Assembly: GCF_029714285.1 (NCBI RefSeq) | Contig: NZ_CP121662.1 | Span: 310,001 to 374,000 of the forward strand | From: Rhizobium sp. CB3090 | GTDB taxonomy: Bacteria; Pseudomonadota; Alphaproteobacteria; Rhizobiales; Rhizobiaceae | DNA length: 64,000 nt | Direction of reading: 5' to 3' | Part shown: one piece after another, positions 53,894 through 64,000 of the stretch | Layout: each line of letters begins with the position of its first letter | Numbering within the stretch: the stretch's first letter is position 1 | Notes under the pieces: generated by a model | The model's database searches: none | What the model was told of the DNA's origin: nothing | The model's input: only the letters and a program-made list of their open reading frames with translations | Made by a program: the position numbers and the translations under genes

Positions 53894-54400
53894 CTACTGC
53901 CGGGTCGCCAACTGGCTGCCCGGCTCGAGTTTGAAGCGCGGAAAAAGGAAGACGCCCACCATGCTGCCGGCGTGTTTTCCCTCGGTGCCGATCGATTCGC
54001 CGACGCAGAAGATCGGCTGCCGATGCCCGCTGACACCGAGCGCTGTGGTGGAGTAGCAGAAACTGGAGGATGTGGTCGCCGCCTGCTCGAACAGGTCGAG
54101 GATGCGGGCGCGGTCATGGGCTTCGTAGCAATACATCAGGCTCAACAGGCCGCATTCGGACGAGGTCAATCCGTGCAGCATGGTGCCCCATTGACCAAGC
54201 TTGATGATGCCGCTCGATAAATCGCCGGTCCAGCCCTCTGAGACGCAGAACTGCGCCAGAAGATCAGGGTCATGTCCATTAAACTCCAACGACCCCGGAG
54301 CGAAAGGTGCAGCAAGATTGGCTTTGGCGATCTTGAACAAGGTATTCCCCACCCTGAGGCGCGGGTTCCCCTGCGCGCGCTTCAATCGAATTTCATGCAT
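53894..54400 (-). CDS. Hypothetical protein
   Basis: About 168 residues from ATG 54400 (a GTG at 54475 would add 25). It contains TGDLSSGIIKLGQWGTMLHG, EAHDRARILDLFEQAATTSS and FCYSTTALGVSGHRQPIFCV. It may have a PAS-like fold, but no family is clear. No good ribosome site precedes either start, and base use is less biased than in the neighbours. Converges with the GST gene. Confidence 0.55.
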   Translation of the reverse strand: MHEIRLKRAQGNPRLRVGNTLFKIAKANLAAPFAPGSLEFNGHDPDLLAQFCVSEGWTGDLSSGIIKLGQWGTMLHGLTSSECGLLSLMYCYEAHDRARILDLFEQAATTSSSFCYSTTALGVSGHRQPIFCVGESIGTEGKHAGSMVGVFLFPRFKLEPGSQLATRQ

Positions 54401-54750
54401 TATGGGACGGAGCGCCGCTCCGCATATTGCACAGCTAAGGACCGGCGAAGCCCCTTCTTCGCCGAACCCATTCACGCCAGGCGTGCTTCCGGATCGTCAA
54501 TTCAATTTATCAAGTCACTTCAAGTAATGATTCTACGCGCGCAATCTATATAAAAGGTTATGACTATGCTCGCCCGCGGGTAGCGCGTGTCGAAAACAAG
54601 TAAAATTTACGTGCTCTGCAACAATCCCCCGAACATCATTGCGCTGCGCTTTATAGGGGCTTTTATAAAAACGGCAATGGGGCAATTTGCACAAATTTGC
54701 ATAGTTGCAAAGTCTCTTGAATCTTGCGCGGCAGCCGGTTCAACATAAAT
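54401..54750. other. AT-rich intergenic stretch before the groEL terminator
   Basis: 350 bases. It carries two exact copies of AATTTGCA (54684-54691 and 54694-54701, 10-bp step) and a related TAGTTGCA. TATATAAAAGG at about 54547-54557 resembles a promoter core on the plus strand. No gene was recognised. Confidence 0.4.
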
Positions 54751-54777
54751 AAAAAGGGCGGCCCGAGAGCCGCCCTT
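54751..54777 (-). terminator. Terminator of the groESL operon
   Basis: GGGCGGC (54756-54762) and GCCGCCC (54769-54775) form the stem; on the minus strand it is followed by five T (54751-54755). Confidence 0.85.
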
Positions 54778-54820
54778 CGTCAATTCCGGATGCCGGAATA
54801 GATCATGAGATGAGGCGTGA

Positions 54821-56716
<1,896 letters not shown>

Positions 56717-56748
56717 TCAGCTTTATCGGAAAAGGGAAACCGGCCGGA

Positions 56749-57045
56749 TTAGCCGATGATGCCCATGATGTCGGCTTCCTTCATGATCAGAAGGTCTTCG
56801 CCATTGAGCTTGACTTCGGTGCCGGACCACTTGCCGAACAGCACGCGATCGCCAACCTTGACGTCGAGTGCTACGACCTTGCCGGATTCATCGCGGGCGC
56901 CAGAGCCGACGGCGACGATTTCGCCTTCCTGCGGCTTTTCCTTAGCGGTGTCCGGAATGATGATGCCACCCTTGGTCTTTTCTTCCGACTCGACGCGACG
57001 AACGACGACACGGTCATGAAGGGGGCGGAAATTGGTGCTTGCCAT
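56749..57045 (-). CDS. groS: Co-chaperonin GroES (Hsp10)
   Basis: A 98-residue lid subunit with the mobile loop [20 protein letters not shown] (residues 18-37) and [20 protein letters not shown]. First gene of groESL. A CIRCE element and a heat-shock-like promoter lie upstream. Confidence 0.98.
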   Translation of the reverse strand: MASTNFRPLHDRVVVRRVESEEKTKGGIIIPDTAKEKPQEGEIVAVGSGARDESGKVVALDVKVGDRVLFGKWSGTEVKLNGEDLLIMKEADIMGIIG

Positions 57046-57105
57046 TGTCTAATCCCTCGATCAAATGACATTCACGGATCAGCGGGGGATCCGTATGGGC
57101 TCTTG

Positions 57106-57132
57106 TTAGCACTCTGCTTCAGCGAGTGCTAG
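57106..57132. promoter_or_regulatory. CIRCE operator of groESL
   Basis: TTAGCACTC (57106-57114), nine bases, GAGTGCTAG (57124-57132). It matches the HrcA-binding consensus TTAGCACTC-N9-GAGTGCTAA at 17 of 18 arm positions. It lies 60 bases before groS, downstream of the promoter, so HrcA would block early transcription. Confidence 0.93.
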
Positions 57133-57140
57133 CGGACGGT

Positions 57141-57170
57141 GATTTAGGGGTGGCTTCTGGGCGAGTCAAG
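57141..57170 (-). promoter_or_regulatory. groESL promoter, heat-shock-like
   Basis: On the minus strand CTTGACT (-35, 57164-57170) and CCCCTAAAT-like -10 (57141-57149) with 17 bp between TTGACT and TAAATC. CTTG...CCCC-type elements are seen in RpoH-dependent promoters of Alphaproteobacteria; it is also usable by the main sigma factor. Confidence 0.6.
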
Positions 57171-57417
57171 AACAGCACTGTGAATTTTTTGCAGCGCTGC
57201 CCGGCTTGTTTGCGGATGATTAACGGCGCAAGCCAATTCTGTTTCATATCTCATTGTGAAAACGCCGTTCTTTTTTTGGTCCGCTGAGCCGAAAATCTGC
57301 CTTTTGCCCCAGCTTGCCGTCTGGGCCGTGTGCAATGCAAAAACCTGCGCACCGCTCTTGTAATTTGCTGGCCGGTTTGCAATGTCAGCCCGTGATTTCT
57401 TTGACCACGAGGACTGC
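57171..57417. other. Intergenic region between groESL and the HAD gene
   Basis: No gene was recognised. An alternative start of the HAD gene at ATG 57382 falls here but lacks a ribosome site. Confidence 0.4.
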
Positions 57418-58266
57418 ATGGGCAAGCGTATCGAAAGCTTCCGCGAGATCGGCAAACTTTATGACGTTGCGCTCTGTGACGTCTGGGGTGTGCTGCACAA
57501 CGGCGTCTCCGTTTACAAGGACGCGCCGGTTGCGCTGGAAGCTGCACGCGCAGAAGGACTGACGGTCGTCCTTATCACCAATTCTCCCCGCGTGGCGCCG
57601 AAGGTTGTCCAGCAGCTCCGGGAGATCGGCGTCCCCGACAGCGCCTATGACCGCATCGTCACCTCTGGCGATGTTACCCGCCGCCTGATTGCCGAGGGCC
57701 CGAAAAAGGTATTTCTGCTCGGTCCCGAGCGCGACATCGCCATCATCGAAGGGCTGGATGTCGTGCGCGTCGAGGCCGAAGAAGCCGAAAGCATCGTCTG
57801 CACCGGCTTTTTCGATGATGAAACCGAGACACCCGACGATTACACCGACATGCTGAAGGCCTGGGCGGCCCGTAATGTGCCGCTGATCTGCGCCAATCCC
57901 GATCTCGTCGTCGAGCGTGGCCACCGTATGATCCCCTGCGCCGGCGCCATGGCCGCTTATTACGATCGGCTCGGCGGCGAGACGCGGATCGCCGGCAAGC
58001 CGCACCAGCCGATCTACGATGCCTCGATTGCTGCTGCCCGCGAAGCGCGCGGCGAATTCCCTTTGTCGCGCGTTGTCGCGATCGGTGACGGCATACCGAC
58101 CGATGTGCGCGGCGCGCTCGATTACGGCCTCGATCTTCTTTATATAAGCCATGGCATTCATGCTCGCGAATATGCCGTCGACGGTCACACCGACGAGGCA
58201 GCGCTTGGCGCCTTTCTGGCGCGCGAACAGGCGTCGCCAAAGTGGTGGATGCCGCGCCTTGTCTGA
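57418..58266 (+). CDS. TIGR01459-type HAD hydrolase
   Basis: A 282-residue NagD-like HAD phosphatase: YDVALCDVWGVLHNGVSVYK holds motif I, VVLITNSPRVAPKVVQQL motif II, and VVAIGDGIPTDVRGALDYGL motif IV. GAGGA lies 4 bases before ATG 57418, and family members begin at this point. It precedes ribF by 14 bases in the same direction, so a role with flavin nucleotides is possible but unproven. Confidence 0.88.
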   Translation: MGKRIESFREIGKLYDVALCDVWGVLHNGVSVYKDAPVALEAARAEGLTVVLITNSPRVAPKVVQQLREIGVPDSAYDRIVTSGDVTRRLIAEGPKKVFLLGPERDIAIIEGLDVVRVEAEEAESIVCTGFFDDETETPDDYTDMLKAWAARNVPLICANPDLVVERGHRMIPCAGAMAAYYDRLGGETRIAGKPHQPIYDASIAAAREARGEFPLSRVVAIGDGIPTDVRGALDYGLDLLYISHGIHAREYAVDGHTDEAALGAFLAREQASPKWWMPRLV

Positions 58267-58280
58267 GGGGAGTGGTACCG

Positions 58281-59264
58281 ATGACCGTTTTCCATCGCAA
58301 TGAAACCCGTGAACCGCTGCCGGACAATCTCAAAGGCGGCGTCATTGCCATCGGTAATTTCGACGGCGTGCATCGCGGCCATCAATCCGTGCTCGATCGC
58401 GCGCTGGAGATCGCAAGGGAGCGCGGCGTGCCGGCACTGGTGCTGACCTTCGAGCCGCATCCGCGAACCGTCTTCAAGCCCGATCAGCCGGTTTTCCGTC
58501 TGACACCGGCCCCGCTGAAGGCGCGCCTGCTGGAGGCGATCGGCTTCAATGCCGTCATCGAATATCCCTTCGACCGGGCCTTTTCGCAGCGTTCCGCCGA
58601 CGAATTCGTCCATTCGATTCTGATCGACTGGCTGCATGCGTCGGAAGTCGTCACCGGCTTCAATTTCCATTTCGGTCATGATCGCCAGGGCGGTCCGGCC
58701 TTCCTGATGAATGCCGGCAGTAAAAACGGTTTCGGCGTCACGCTGATCGATGCTTACCGCGATGAAAATGCCGAGGTGGTCTCGTCAAGCCGTATCCGGG
58801 AGCTGCTTGCGGAAGGCGAGGTGGCGGAGGTCGCTGGTCTGCTCGGCTATCGCTACACGGTAGAGGCAGAAGTCATCGGTGGCGAAAAACTCGGCCGCTC
58901 GCTCGGTTTCCCGACAGCCAATATGCGCTTGCCACCTGAGGCGCAGTTAAAGGCCGGCATCTACGCCGTGCGCTTCCGCGCCGCCGACGGTGTCATTCGC
59001 GATGCCGTCGCCAGCTATGGCCGGCGCCCGACGGTGACCGACAATGGGGTGCCTCTGCTCGAAACCTTCGTTTTCGACTTCAGCGGCGACCTCTATGGCC
59101 AGATCTGCTCCGTCTCCTTCTTCGGCTATCTCCGGCCCGAACTGAAGTTCGACGGCCTGGATCCGCTGGTCGCCCAGATCAGGAAGGACGAAGAGGAGGC
59201 GAGGGCGCTGCTCGCCGGCGTCCGCCCCCTCGGGGATATCGATCGCTTCATCGCCTTTTCTTGA
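58281..59264 (+). CDS. ribF: Bifunctional riboflavin kinase / FAD synthetase
   Basis: A 327-residue enzyme making FMN from riboflavin and FAD from FMN. The N-terminal adenylyltransferase has AIGNFDGVHRGHQSVLDRAL and VVSSSRIRELLAEGEV; the C-terminal kinase has GRSLGFPTANMRLP and the ending FDGLDPLVAQIRKDEEEA. GAGGGGA precedes ATG 58281. Confidence 0.96.
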   Translation: MTVFHRNETREPLPDNLKGGVIAIGNFDGVHRGHQSVLDRALEIARERGVPALVLTFEPHPRTVFKPDQPVFRLTPAPLKARLLEAIGFNAVIEYPFDRAFSQRSADEFVHSILIDWLHASEVVTGFNFHFGHDRQGGPAFLMNAGSKNGFGVTLIDAYRDENAEVVSSSRIRELLAEGEVAEVAGLLGYRYTVEAEVIGGEKLGRSLGFPTANMRLPPEAQLKAGIYAVRFRAADGVIRDAVASYGRRPTVTDNGVPLLETFVFDFSGDLYGQICSVSFFGYLRPELKFDGLDPLVAQIRKDEEEARALLAGVRPLGDIDRFIAFS

Positions 59265-59400
59265 TGTTGCTCAAAGGATTGCAGGCCGAAAACCTGCCGC
59301 ACCGCAACATCTTTGTGCCTTGAGCCGACCACCGGCTGCGCTAGTTCCTATGGGGAACGAGGTGCGGATTGCCGCGCCAAATCTCCGAAAGGCGCTCAAA

Positions 59401-59598
59401 ATGGATAAAGGTTTTGGAACAGTGGCCTGCTGGCTGCTCGTCATTCCCTATATCGGCTTGCTCTGGGTCCCCTTCTACAACAGCCATGACCCGGTCGTCC
59501 TGGGTTTTCCCTTCTTTTATTGGTATCAGCTCGCCTGGGTGCCGATCACCGCTTTCCTGACCTGGATCGCCTATCGGAGCATGCGCCATGACGACTGA
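59401..59598 (+). CDS. DUF3311 small membrane protein
   Basis: A 65-residue protein with two helices: TVACWLLVIPYIGLLWVPFY and WYQLAWVPITAFLTWIAYRS. DUF3311 proteins accompany sodium:solute symporters and overlap them, as here (11 bases with mctP). AAAGG 8 bases upstream sets ATG 59401. A small subunit or assembly helper of the symporter is likely. Confidence 0.88.
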   Translation: MDKGFGTVACWLLVIPYIGLLWVPFYNSHDPVVLGFPFFYWYQLAWVPITAFLTWIAYRSMRHDD

Positions 59599-61063
59599 GA
59601 CCGACACGTCCGCACTCGCGGTCTTCATCTTCTTTTTCGCGCTCGTCACCGTCATGGGTTTTGTCGCCGCGCGCTGGCGCCGGCCGAAGACTCTAGCCCG
59701 TATCGATGAATGGGGCCTCGGAGGACGTACTTTCGGGACCTGGATCACCTGGTTCCTGGTCGGCGGCGACTTTTACACCGCCTATACGGTGATCGCCGTT
59801 CCCGCACTTGTCTACACAGTCGGCGCCTACGGCTTCTTCGCTCTTCCTTATACGATTATCGTCTATCCCTTCGTCTTCATCGTGATGCCGGTTCTCTGGA
59901 AGCGAGCCAAGGACAATGGCTATGTCACGGCGGGCGATGTCGTGCATGGTCAATATGGTTCGCGCGCACTCGAATTGGCGGTGGCGATCACCGGCGTCAT
60001 TGCCACCATGCCCTATATCGCGCTGCAGCTCGTCGGTATGACCACGGTCTTCAAAGCCCTAGGGCTTCATGGCGAGGTCCCGCTCGCCGTTGCTTTCATC
60101 ATCCTGGCGCTCTACACCTATTCGGCTGGCTTGCGCGCGCCAGCCTTGATCGCCTTCGTCAAGGACATCATGATCTACATCGTCGTGATTGCTGCCGTCG
60201 CCCTCATCCCAGCGAAGCTGGGTGGCTATGCCAATGTGTTCGCCGCAGCCGATGCCGCCTTCCAGGCCAAGGGGTCAGGTGGTCTGCTGCTCGCCGGCAA
60301 CCAGTATGTCGCCTATGCGACCCTGGCGCTCGGCTCGGCGCTTGCCGCCTTCATGTACCCGCATACGCTGACCGGCATTTTCGCCTCCAACAGCGGCCAG
60401 ACGATCCGCAAGAATGCCGTCTTGCTGCCCGCCTATACGCTGCTGCTCGGCCTTCTCGCCCTGCTCGGTTATATGGGCCATGCCGCCGGCCTGAAACTCG
60501 ATAGCCCTAATGATGTCGTGCCGGCCTTGTTCAAGACGCTGTTTGCGGGCTGGTTTGCCGGCTTCGCCTATGCAGCCATCGCGATCGGCGCGCTGGTCCC
60601 CGCCGCCGTGATGAGTATCGGTGCCTCCAATCTCTTCACACGCAATTTCTGGAGGGCCTATGTCAACACTGAGGTCAGCGAAGAAGGTGAGGCCAAGGTC
60701 GCAAAGGTAACGTCGCTCATCGTCAAGATCGGCGCGTTGCTGGTTATCATCTTCCTGCCGACGCAGTTTGCACTCGACCTGCAATTGCTGGGCGGCATCT
60801 GGATTATGCAAACGCTGCCGGCTCTGGTCTTCGGTCTCTATTCCAACTGGTTCCGCACGCCGGGCCTGCTCGCCGGCTGGTTCGTCGGCTTCTTTGGCGG
60901 CACTTATCTCGTCTGGATCAACGGGCTGAAGCCGCTGCAGGCGCTCAGCCTCGGCGGAGCGCCGTTTACGGTTTACATCGGCCTTTTGGCGCTCATCGCC
61001 AACATCGTCGTGGCGGTGATCGTGAACGCCGTCACGCCGGCACGGGCAGCCACAGAGGTCTGA
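59588..61063 (+). CDS. mctP: Monocarboxylate permease, sodium:solute symporter family
   Basis: A 491-residue SSF protein with 13 or so helices. TWITWFLVGGDFYTAYTVIA and YVTAGDVVHGQYGSRALELA match MctP of Rhizobium leguminosarum, which takes up lactate, pyruvate and alanine. The regulatory pair mctSR is not in this window. It overlaps the DUF3311 gene and is followed by a terminator. Confidence 0.87.
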   Translation: MTTETDTSALAVFIFFFALVTVMGFVAARWRRPKTLARIDEWGLGGRTFGTWITWFLVGGDFYTAYTVIAVPALVYTVGAYGFFALPYTIIVYPFVFIVMPVLWKRAKDNGYVTAGDVVHGQYGSRALELAVAITGVIATMPYIALQLVGMTTVFKALGLHGEVPLAVAFIILALYTYSAGLRAPALIAFVKDIMIYIVVIAAVALIPAKLGGYANVFAAADAAFQAKGSGGLLLAGNQYVAYATLALGSALAAFMYPHTLTGIFASNSGQTIRKNAVLLPAYTLLLGLLALLGYMGHAAGLKLDSPNDVVPALFKTLFAGWFAGFAYAAIAIGALVPAAVMSIGASNLFTRNFWRAYVNTEVSEEGEAKVAKVTSLIVKIGALLVIIFLPTQFALDLQLLGGIWIMQTLPALVFGLYSNWFRTPGLLAGWFVGFFGGTYLVWINGLKPLQALSLGGAPFTVYIGLLALIANIVVAVIVNAVTPARAATEV

Positions 61064-61214
61064 TTGGGCCGGCGCCGATTGGCCGCAGGCGGAAACGTCG
61101 GCGGCTTTTCTATGCCTTGCGGCGGCTGATCCCTCTTTCTTTCCACACAAAAAGCGCCTATGAACCGCCAACCATGACCCAATTTCGGCTGAGCCCATCG
61201 ATACGAATTATTGG

Positions 61215-61258
61215 CCCGGCCTTCCGCGCGCTGTAAGCTGCCGGAAGGTCCGGGTTTT
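61215..61258 (+). terminator. Terminator between mctP and ileS
   Basis: A 12-bp stem with one bulged T (61215-61226 with 61242-61254), 15-base loop, then TTTT at 61255-61258. It sits 150 bases after mctP and 100 before ileS; it could also act in the ileS leader. Confidence 0.6.
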
Positions 61259-61359
61259 GGGCGCCTGTTCCCGAGGCGCTTTCCGCCGCCGAAAAATCCC
61301 CATATGGCTGCGCCTTTCCGGCGCAAAACGCCCGAAACGCCGAGGCAATTGTCAGAACA

Positions 61360-64000
61360 ATGACCGATACCGCTGAAAAGATCGACTATTCGAAAACCCT
61401 TTACCTGCCCGAGACCGACTTCCCGATGCGCGCCGGCTTGCCGCAGAAGGAGCCGGAGCTGGTCAAACGCTGGCAGGAAATGGACCTTTATAAGAAGCTG
61501 CGCGCTTCGGCCGCCGGGCGCGAAAAATTCGTACTGCACGACGGCCCGCCCTATGCCAACGGCAACATCCATATCGGCCACGCGCTCAACAAGATCCTGA
61601 AGGACGTCATCACCCGCTCGTTCCAGATGCGCGGCTATGACAGCAATTACGTTCCGGGCTGGGACTGCCACGGTCTGCCGATCGAGTGGAAGATCGAGGA
61701 AAAGTACCGCGAGAAGGGCAAGAACAAGGACGAGGTTCCGGTCAACGAATTCCGCCAGGAATGCCGTGACTTCGCCGCCGGCTGGATCAAGATCCAGTCC
61801 GAGGAGTTCAGGCGCCTCGGTATCACGGGCGATTTCGACAATCCCTATCTGACGATGAACTTCCATGCGGAATCTCGCATTGCCGGCGAACTCCTGAAGA
61901 TCGCTCGCAGCGGCCAGCTCTATCGCGGCTCCAAGCCGATCATGTGGTCGGTGGTCGAACGCACGGCGCTCGCGGAAGCCGAAGTCGAATACGCCGATGT
62001 CGAGAGCGACACGATTTGGGTGAAGTTCCCCGTCGTCGAAGGTCCCGCTGCACTTGCCGGTGCTTTCGTCGTCATCTGGACCACGACACCCTGGACGATC
62101 CCCGGCAACCGGGCGATCTCCTATTCTTCCCGGGTGTCCTACGGCCTTTATGAAGTGACGGAAGCTGCCAATGATTTCGGCCCGCGTCCGGGCGAAAAGC
62201 TGATCTTTGCCGACAATCTTGCCGAGGAATCCTTCGCCAAGGCGAAGCTGCAGTTCAAGCGCCTGCGCGACGTCGCCGCCGACGAACTCGGCGCAAGCAT
62301 CTGCGCCCATCCGTTGGCTTCGCTCGGCTACGACTTCAAAGTTCCGCTGCTCGACGGCGATCACGTGACCGACGATGCTGGCACTGGCTTCGTGCACACC
62401 GCTCCCAGCCATGGCCGTGAGGACTTTGACGCCTGGACGAGCCATGCCCGCCAGATTGAAGCGCGTGGGATCTCCACGCGCATCCCGTTCCCGGTCGATG
62501 ATGCTGGCTTCTACACCGCCGATGCCCCCGGCTTCGAGGGCGGTCGCGTCATGGACGACAACGGCAAAAAGGGCAATGCCAACGAGCTGGTCACCAAGGC
62601 CCTGATTGAGACGAACACGCTTTTCGCGCGCGGACGGCTGAAGCATTCCTATCCGCATTCCTGGCGCTCGAAGAAGCCGGTCATCTTCCGCAACACGCCG
62701 CAATGGTTCGTCTATATGGACAAGGACCTTGCCGACGGCACGACGCTGCGCTCGCGCGCCCTGAAGGCGATCGACGACACGCGCTTCGTGCCATCAGCCG
62801 GCCAGAACCGCCTGCGCGCCATGATCGAGCAGCGCCCGGATTGGGTTCTGTCGCGCCAACGCGCCTGGGGCGTGCCGATCTGCATCTTCGTGGACGAGGA
62901 AGGTCAGATCCTGCAGGATGACGGCGTCGATGCCCGTATCCTCGAAGCGTTCGAACAGGAAGGTGCTGATGCCTGGTTCGCCGAAGGTGCGCGCGAGCGC
63001 TTCCTTCGTGAAAAGGCCAACGAGCCTTGGACGCAGGTCATGGACATCCTTGACGTCTGGTTCGACTCGGGCTCGACCCACACCTTCACGCTGGAAGACC
63101 GTCCGGACCTGAAATGGCCGGCTGACCTTTATCTCGAGGGCTCGGACCAGCATCGCGGCTGGTTCCATTCGTCGCTGCTCGAAAGCGCCGCAACGCGCGG
63201 CCGCGCGCCTTACGACACCGTTCTCACGCATGGTTTCACCATGGACGAGAAGGGCGAGAAGATGTCGAAGTCCAAGGGCAATGTCACCTCACCGCAGGAG
63301 GTGATGAAGGATGCAGGCGCCGACATCCTGCGCTTGTGGGTCATGACGTCGGATTATGCCGAGGACCTGCGCGTCGGCAAGACGATCATCCAGACCAACA
63401 TCGATGCCTATCGCAAGCTGCGCAACACGATCCGCTGGATGCTCGGCACGCTTGCGCATGACAAGGGCGAAGTCATCGCCCCTGCCGATATGCCGGAGCT
63501 GGAGCAGCTCATGCTGCATCGTCTTGCAGAGCTCGATGAGCTGGTGCGCGAAAGCTACGACGCTTTCGACTTCAAGCGCATCGCCCGCGCCCTCATCGAT
63601 TTTTCGAATGTCGAGCTTTCGGCTTTCTATTTCGATGTCCGCAAGGATGCTCTTTATTGCGACGCACCGTCGAGCCTGCGCCGCCGTGCAGCACTTGCCG
63701 TCATCCGCACGATCTTCGATTGCATGGTGACATGGCTGGCGCCAATGCTGCCGTTCACGACGGAAGAAGCGTGGCTGTCGCGCAACCCACAGGCGGTCTC
63801 GGTGCATCTCGAACAGTTCGTCACCGTTCCCGGCGAATGGAAGAACGAGGCGCTGGCTGAGAAGTGGAGAAAGATCCGCGCAGTGCGCAGCGTCGTCACC
63901 GGCGCGCTGGAAATCGAGCGCAAGGACAAGCGCATCGGATCCTCGCTGGAGGCCGCGCCCGTCGTCTATATCGCCGATCCGGAGCTGCTGAAGGTGCTGG
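61360..64000 (+). CDS. ileS: Isoleucyl-tRNA synthetase, N-terminal 880 residues
   Basis: Class I synthetase charging tRNA-Ile. The open frame runs from ATG 61360 past the end of the window. HIGH is at 71-74 ([13 protein letters not shown]), KMSKS at 634-638 (EKMSKSKGN), and the editing domain contains [13 protein letters not shown]. The anticodon-binding domain follows. Sequence and order fit the bacterial type; the C-terminal zinc part is not visible. Confidence 0.97.
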   Translation, partial: MTDTAEKIDYSKTLYLPETDFPMRAGLPQKEPELVKRWQEMDLYKKLRASAAGREKFVLHDGPPYANGNIHIGHALNKILKDVITRSFQMRGYDSNYVPGWDCHGLPIEWKIEEKYREKGKNKDEVPVNEFRQECRDFAAGWIKIQSEEFRRLGITGDFDNPYLTMNFHAESRIAGELLKIARSGQLYRGSKPIMWSVVERTALAEAEVEYADVESDTIWVKFPVVEGPAALAGAFVVIWTTTPWTIPGNRAISYSSRVSYGLYEVTEAANDFGPRPGEKLIFADNLAEESFAKAKLQFKRLRDVAADELGASICAHPLASLGYDFKVPLLDGDHVTDDAGTGFVHTAPSHGREDFDAWTSHARQIEARGISTRIPFPVDDAGFYTADAPGFEGGRVMDDNGKKGNANELVTKALIETNTLFARGRLKHSYPHSWRSKKPVIFRNTPQWFVYMDKDLADGTTLRSRALKAIDDTRFVPSAGQNRLRAMIEQRPDWVLSRQRAWGVPICIFVDEEGQILQDDGVDARILEAFEQEGADAWFAEGARERFLREKANEPWTQVMDILDVWFDSGSTHTFTLEDRPDLKWPADLYLEGSDQHRGWFHSSLLESAATRGRAPYDTVLTHGFTMDEKGEKMSKSKGNVTSPQEVMKDAGADILRLWVMTSDYAEDLRVGKTIIQTNIDAYRKLRNTIRWMLGTLAHDKGEVIAPADMPELEQLMLHRLAELDELVRESYDAFDFKRIARALIDFSNVELSAFYFDVRKDALYCDAPSSLRRRAALAVIRTIFDCMVTWLAPMLPFTTEEAWLSRNPQAVSVHLEQFVTVPGEWKNEALAEKWRKIRAVRSVVTGALEIERKDKRIGSSLEAAPVVYIADPELLKVL

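Noticed and set aside
59265-59400. Sigma-54 promoter for mctP
   Set aside because: No TGGCAC-N5-TTGC element was found in the leader.
60973-62703. 576-residue open frame on the minus strand
   Set aside because: Antisense to mctP and ileS; no motif.

Overview
The window looks like chromosomal DNA of a Rhizobium species (Rhizobiaceae, Alphaproteobacteria). The support is a rirA-type iron regulator with its three cysteines, next to a dppABCDF transporter as in other rhizobia; an mctP-type monocarboxylate permease; a DUF1127 protein; an alphaproteobacterial-type HisRS with short HisG plus HisZ; a groESL operon with CIRCE; and dispersed RIME-like and REP-like palindromic repeats. GC content is high and most genes share one codon style. 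No rRNA, tRNA, CRISPR array, prophage or insertion sequence was recognised.

Layout. 1-2137: end of mmsA with terminator, a VOC protein, and rirA with an IRO-like box. 2474-8607: dppABCDF followed by a gluconokinase. 8619-11528 (minus strand): type III polyketide synthase, a membrane methyltransferase of the isoprenylcysteine methyltransferase family, and a DadA-like FAD enzyme. 11724-13765: secreted TPR protein, ECF sigma factor, membrane anti-sigma factor. 13931-16668: Ppx/GppA phosphatase with a basic tail, rlmE, a VOC protein. 16701-21455: MFS exporter, an intergenic stretch with paired operator-like repeats, guaB, a frameshifted membrane protein, a MAPEG protein. 21605-28227: hydrolases, TetR and LysR regulators, DUF1127, and an isolated GMC oxidoreductase. 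28281-34418: DUF937 protein, gshA, LysE exporter, rsmE, pit, Nudix. 34706-36415: a broken LysR gene, then a LysR regulator and a macro-domain protein on the minus strand. 36537-40699: glcDEF, with repeat DNA between glcE and glcF. 40932-43616: LpxQ-like outer-membrane protein and two L,D-transpeptidases. 43920-48722: tag, small envelope proteins, HAD phosphatase, aldo/keto reductase, a DUF305/metal-binding pair, a 2H phosphoesterase-like protein. 48858-52405: hisS-hisZ-hisG with repeats between hisS and hisZ. 52487-54400: DoxX, a GST and an unknown protein. 54821-57132: groESL with a 104-bp tandem duplication at the groEL 3' end. 57418-64000: HAD hydrolase, ribF, DUF3311/mctP, and the start of ileS.

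How the parts fit. Most of the window is housekeeping. The likely functional units are iron-linked peptide/haem uptake (rirA, dpp), glycolate oxidation (glcDEF), histidine synthesis and charging (hisSZG), envelope maintenance (LpxQ-like protein, L,D-transpeptidases), monocarboxylate uptake (mctP), chaperonin control (CIRCE plus a heat-shock-like promoter) and a small alkylpyrone-type polyketide operon.

No clearly new multi-gene defence or mobile system was found. The least ordinary features are the groEL 3' duplication, the paired operator-like repeats at 18401-18431 and 53094-53134, the polyketide operon, a frameshift behind guaB, the degraded LysR gene, and repeats that supply or adjoin translation signals.
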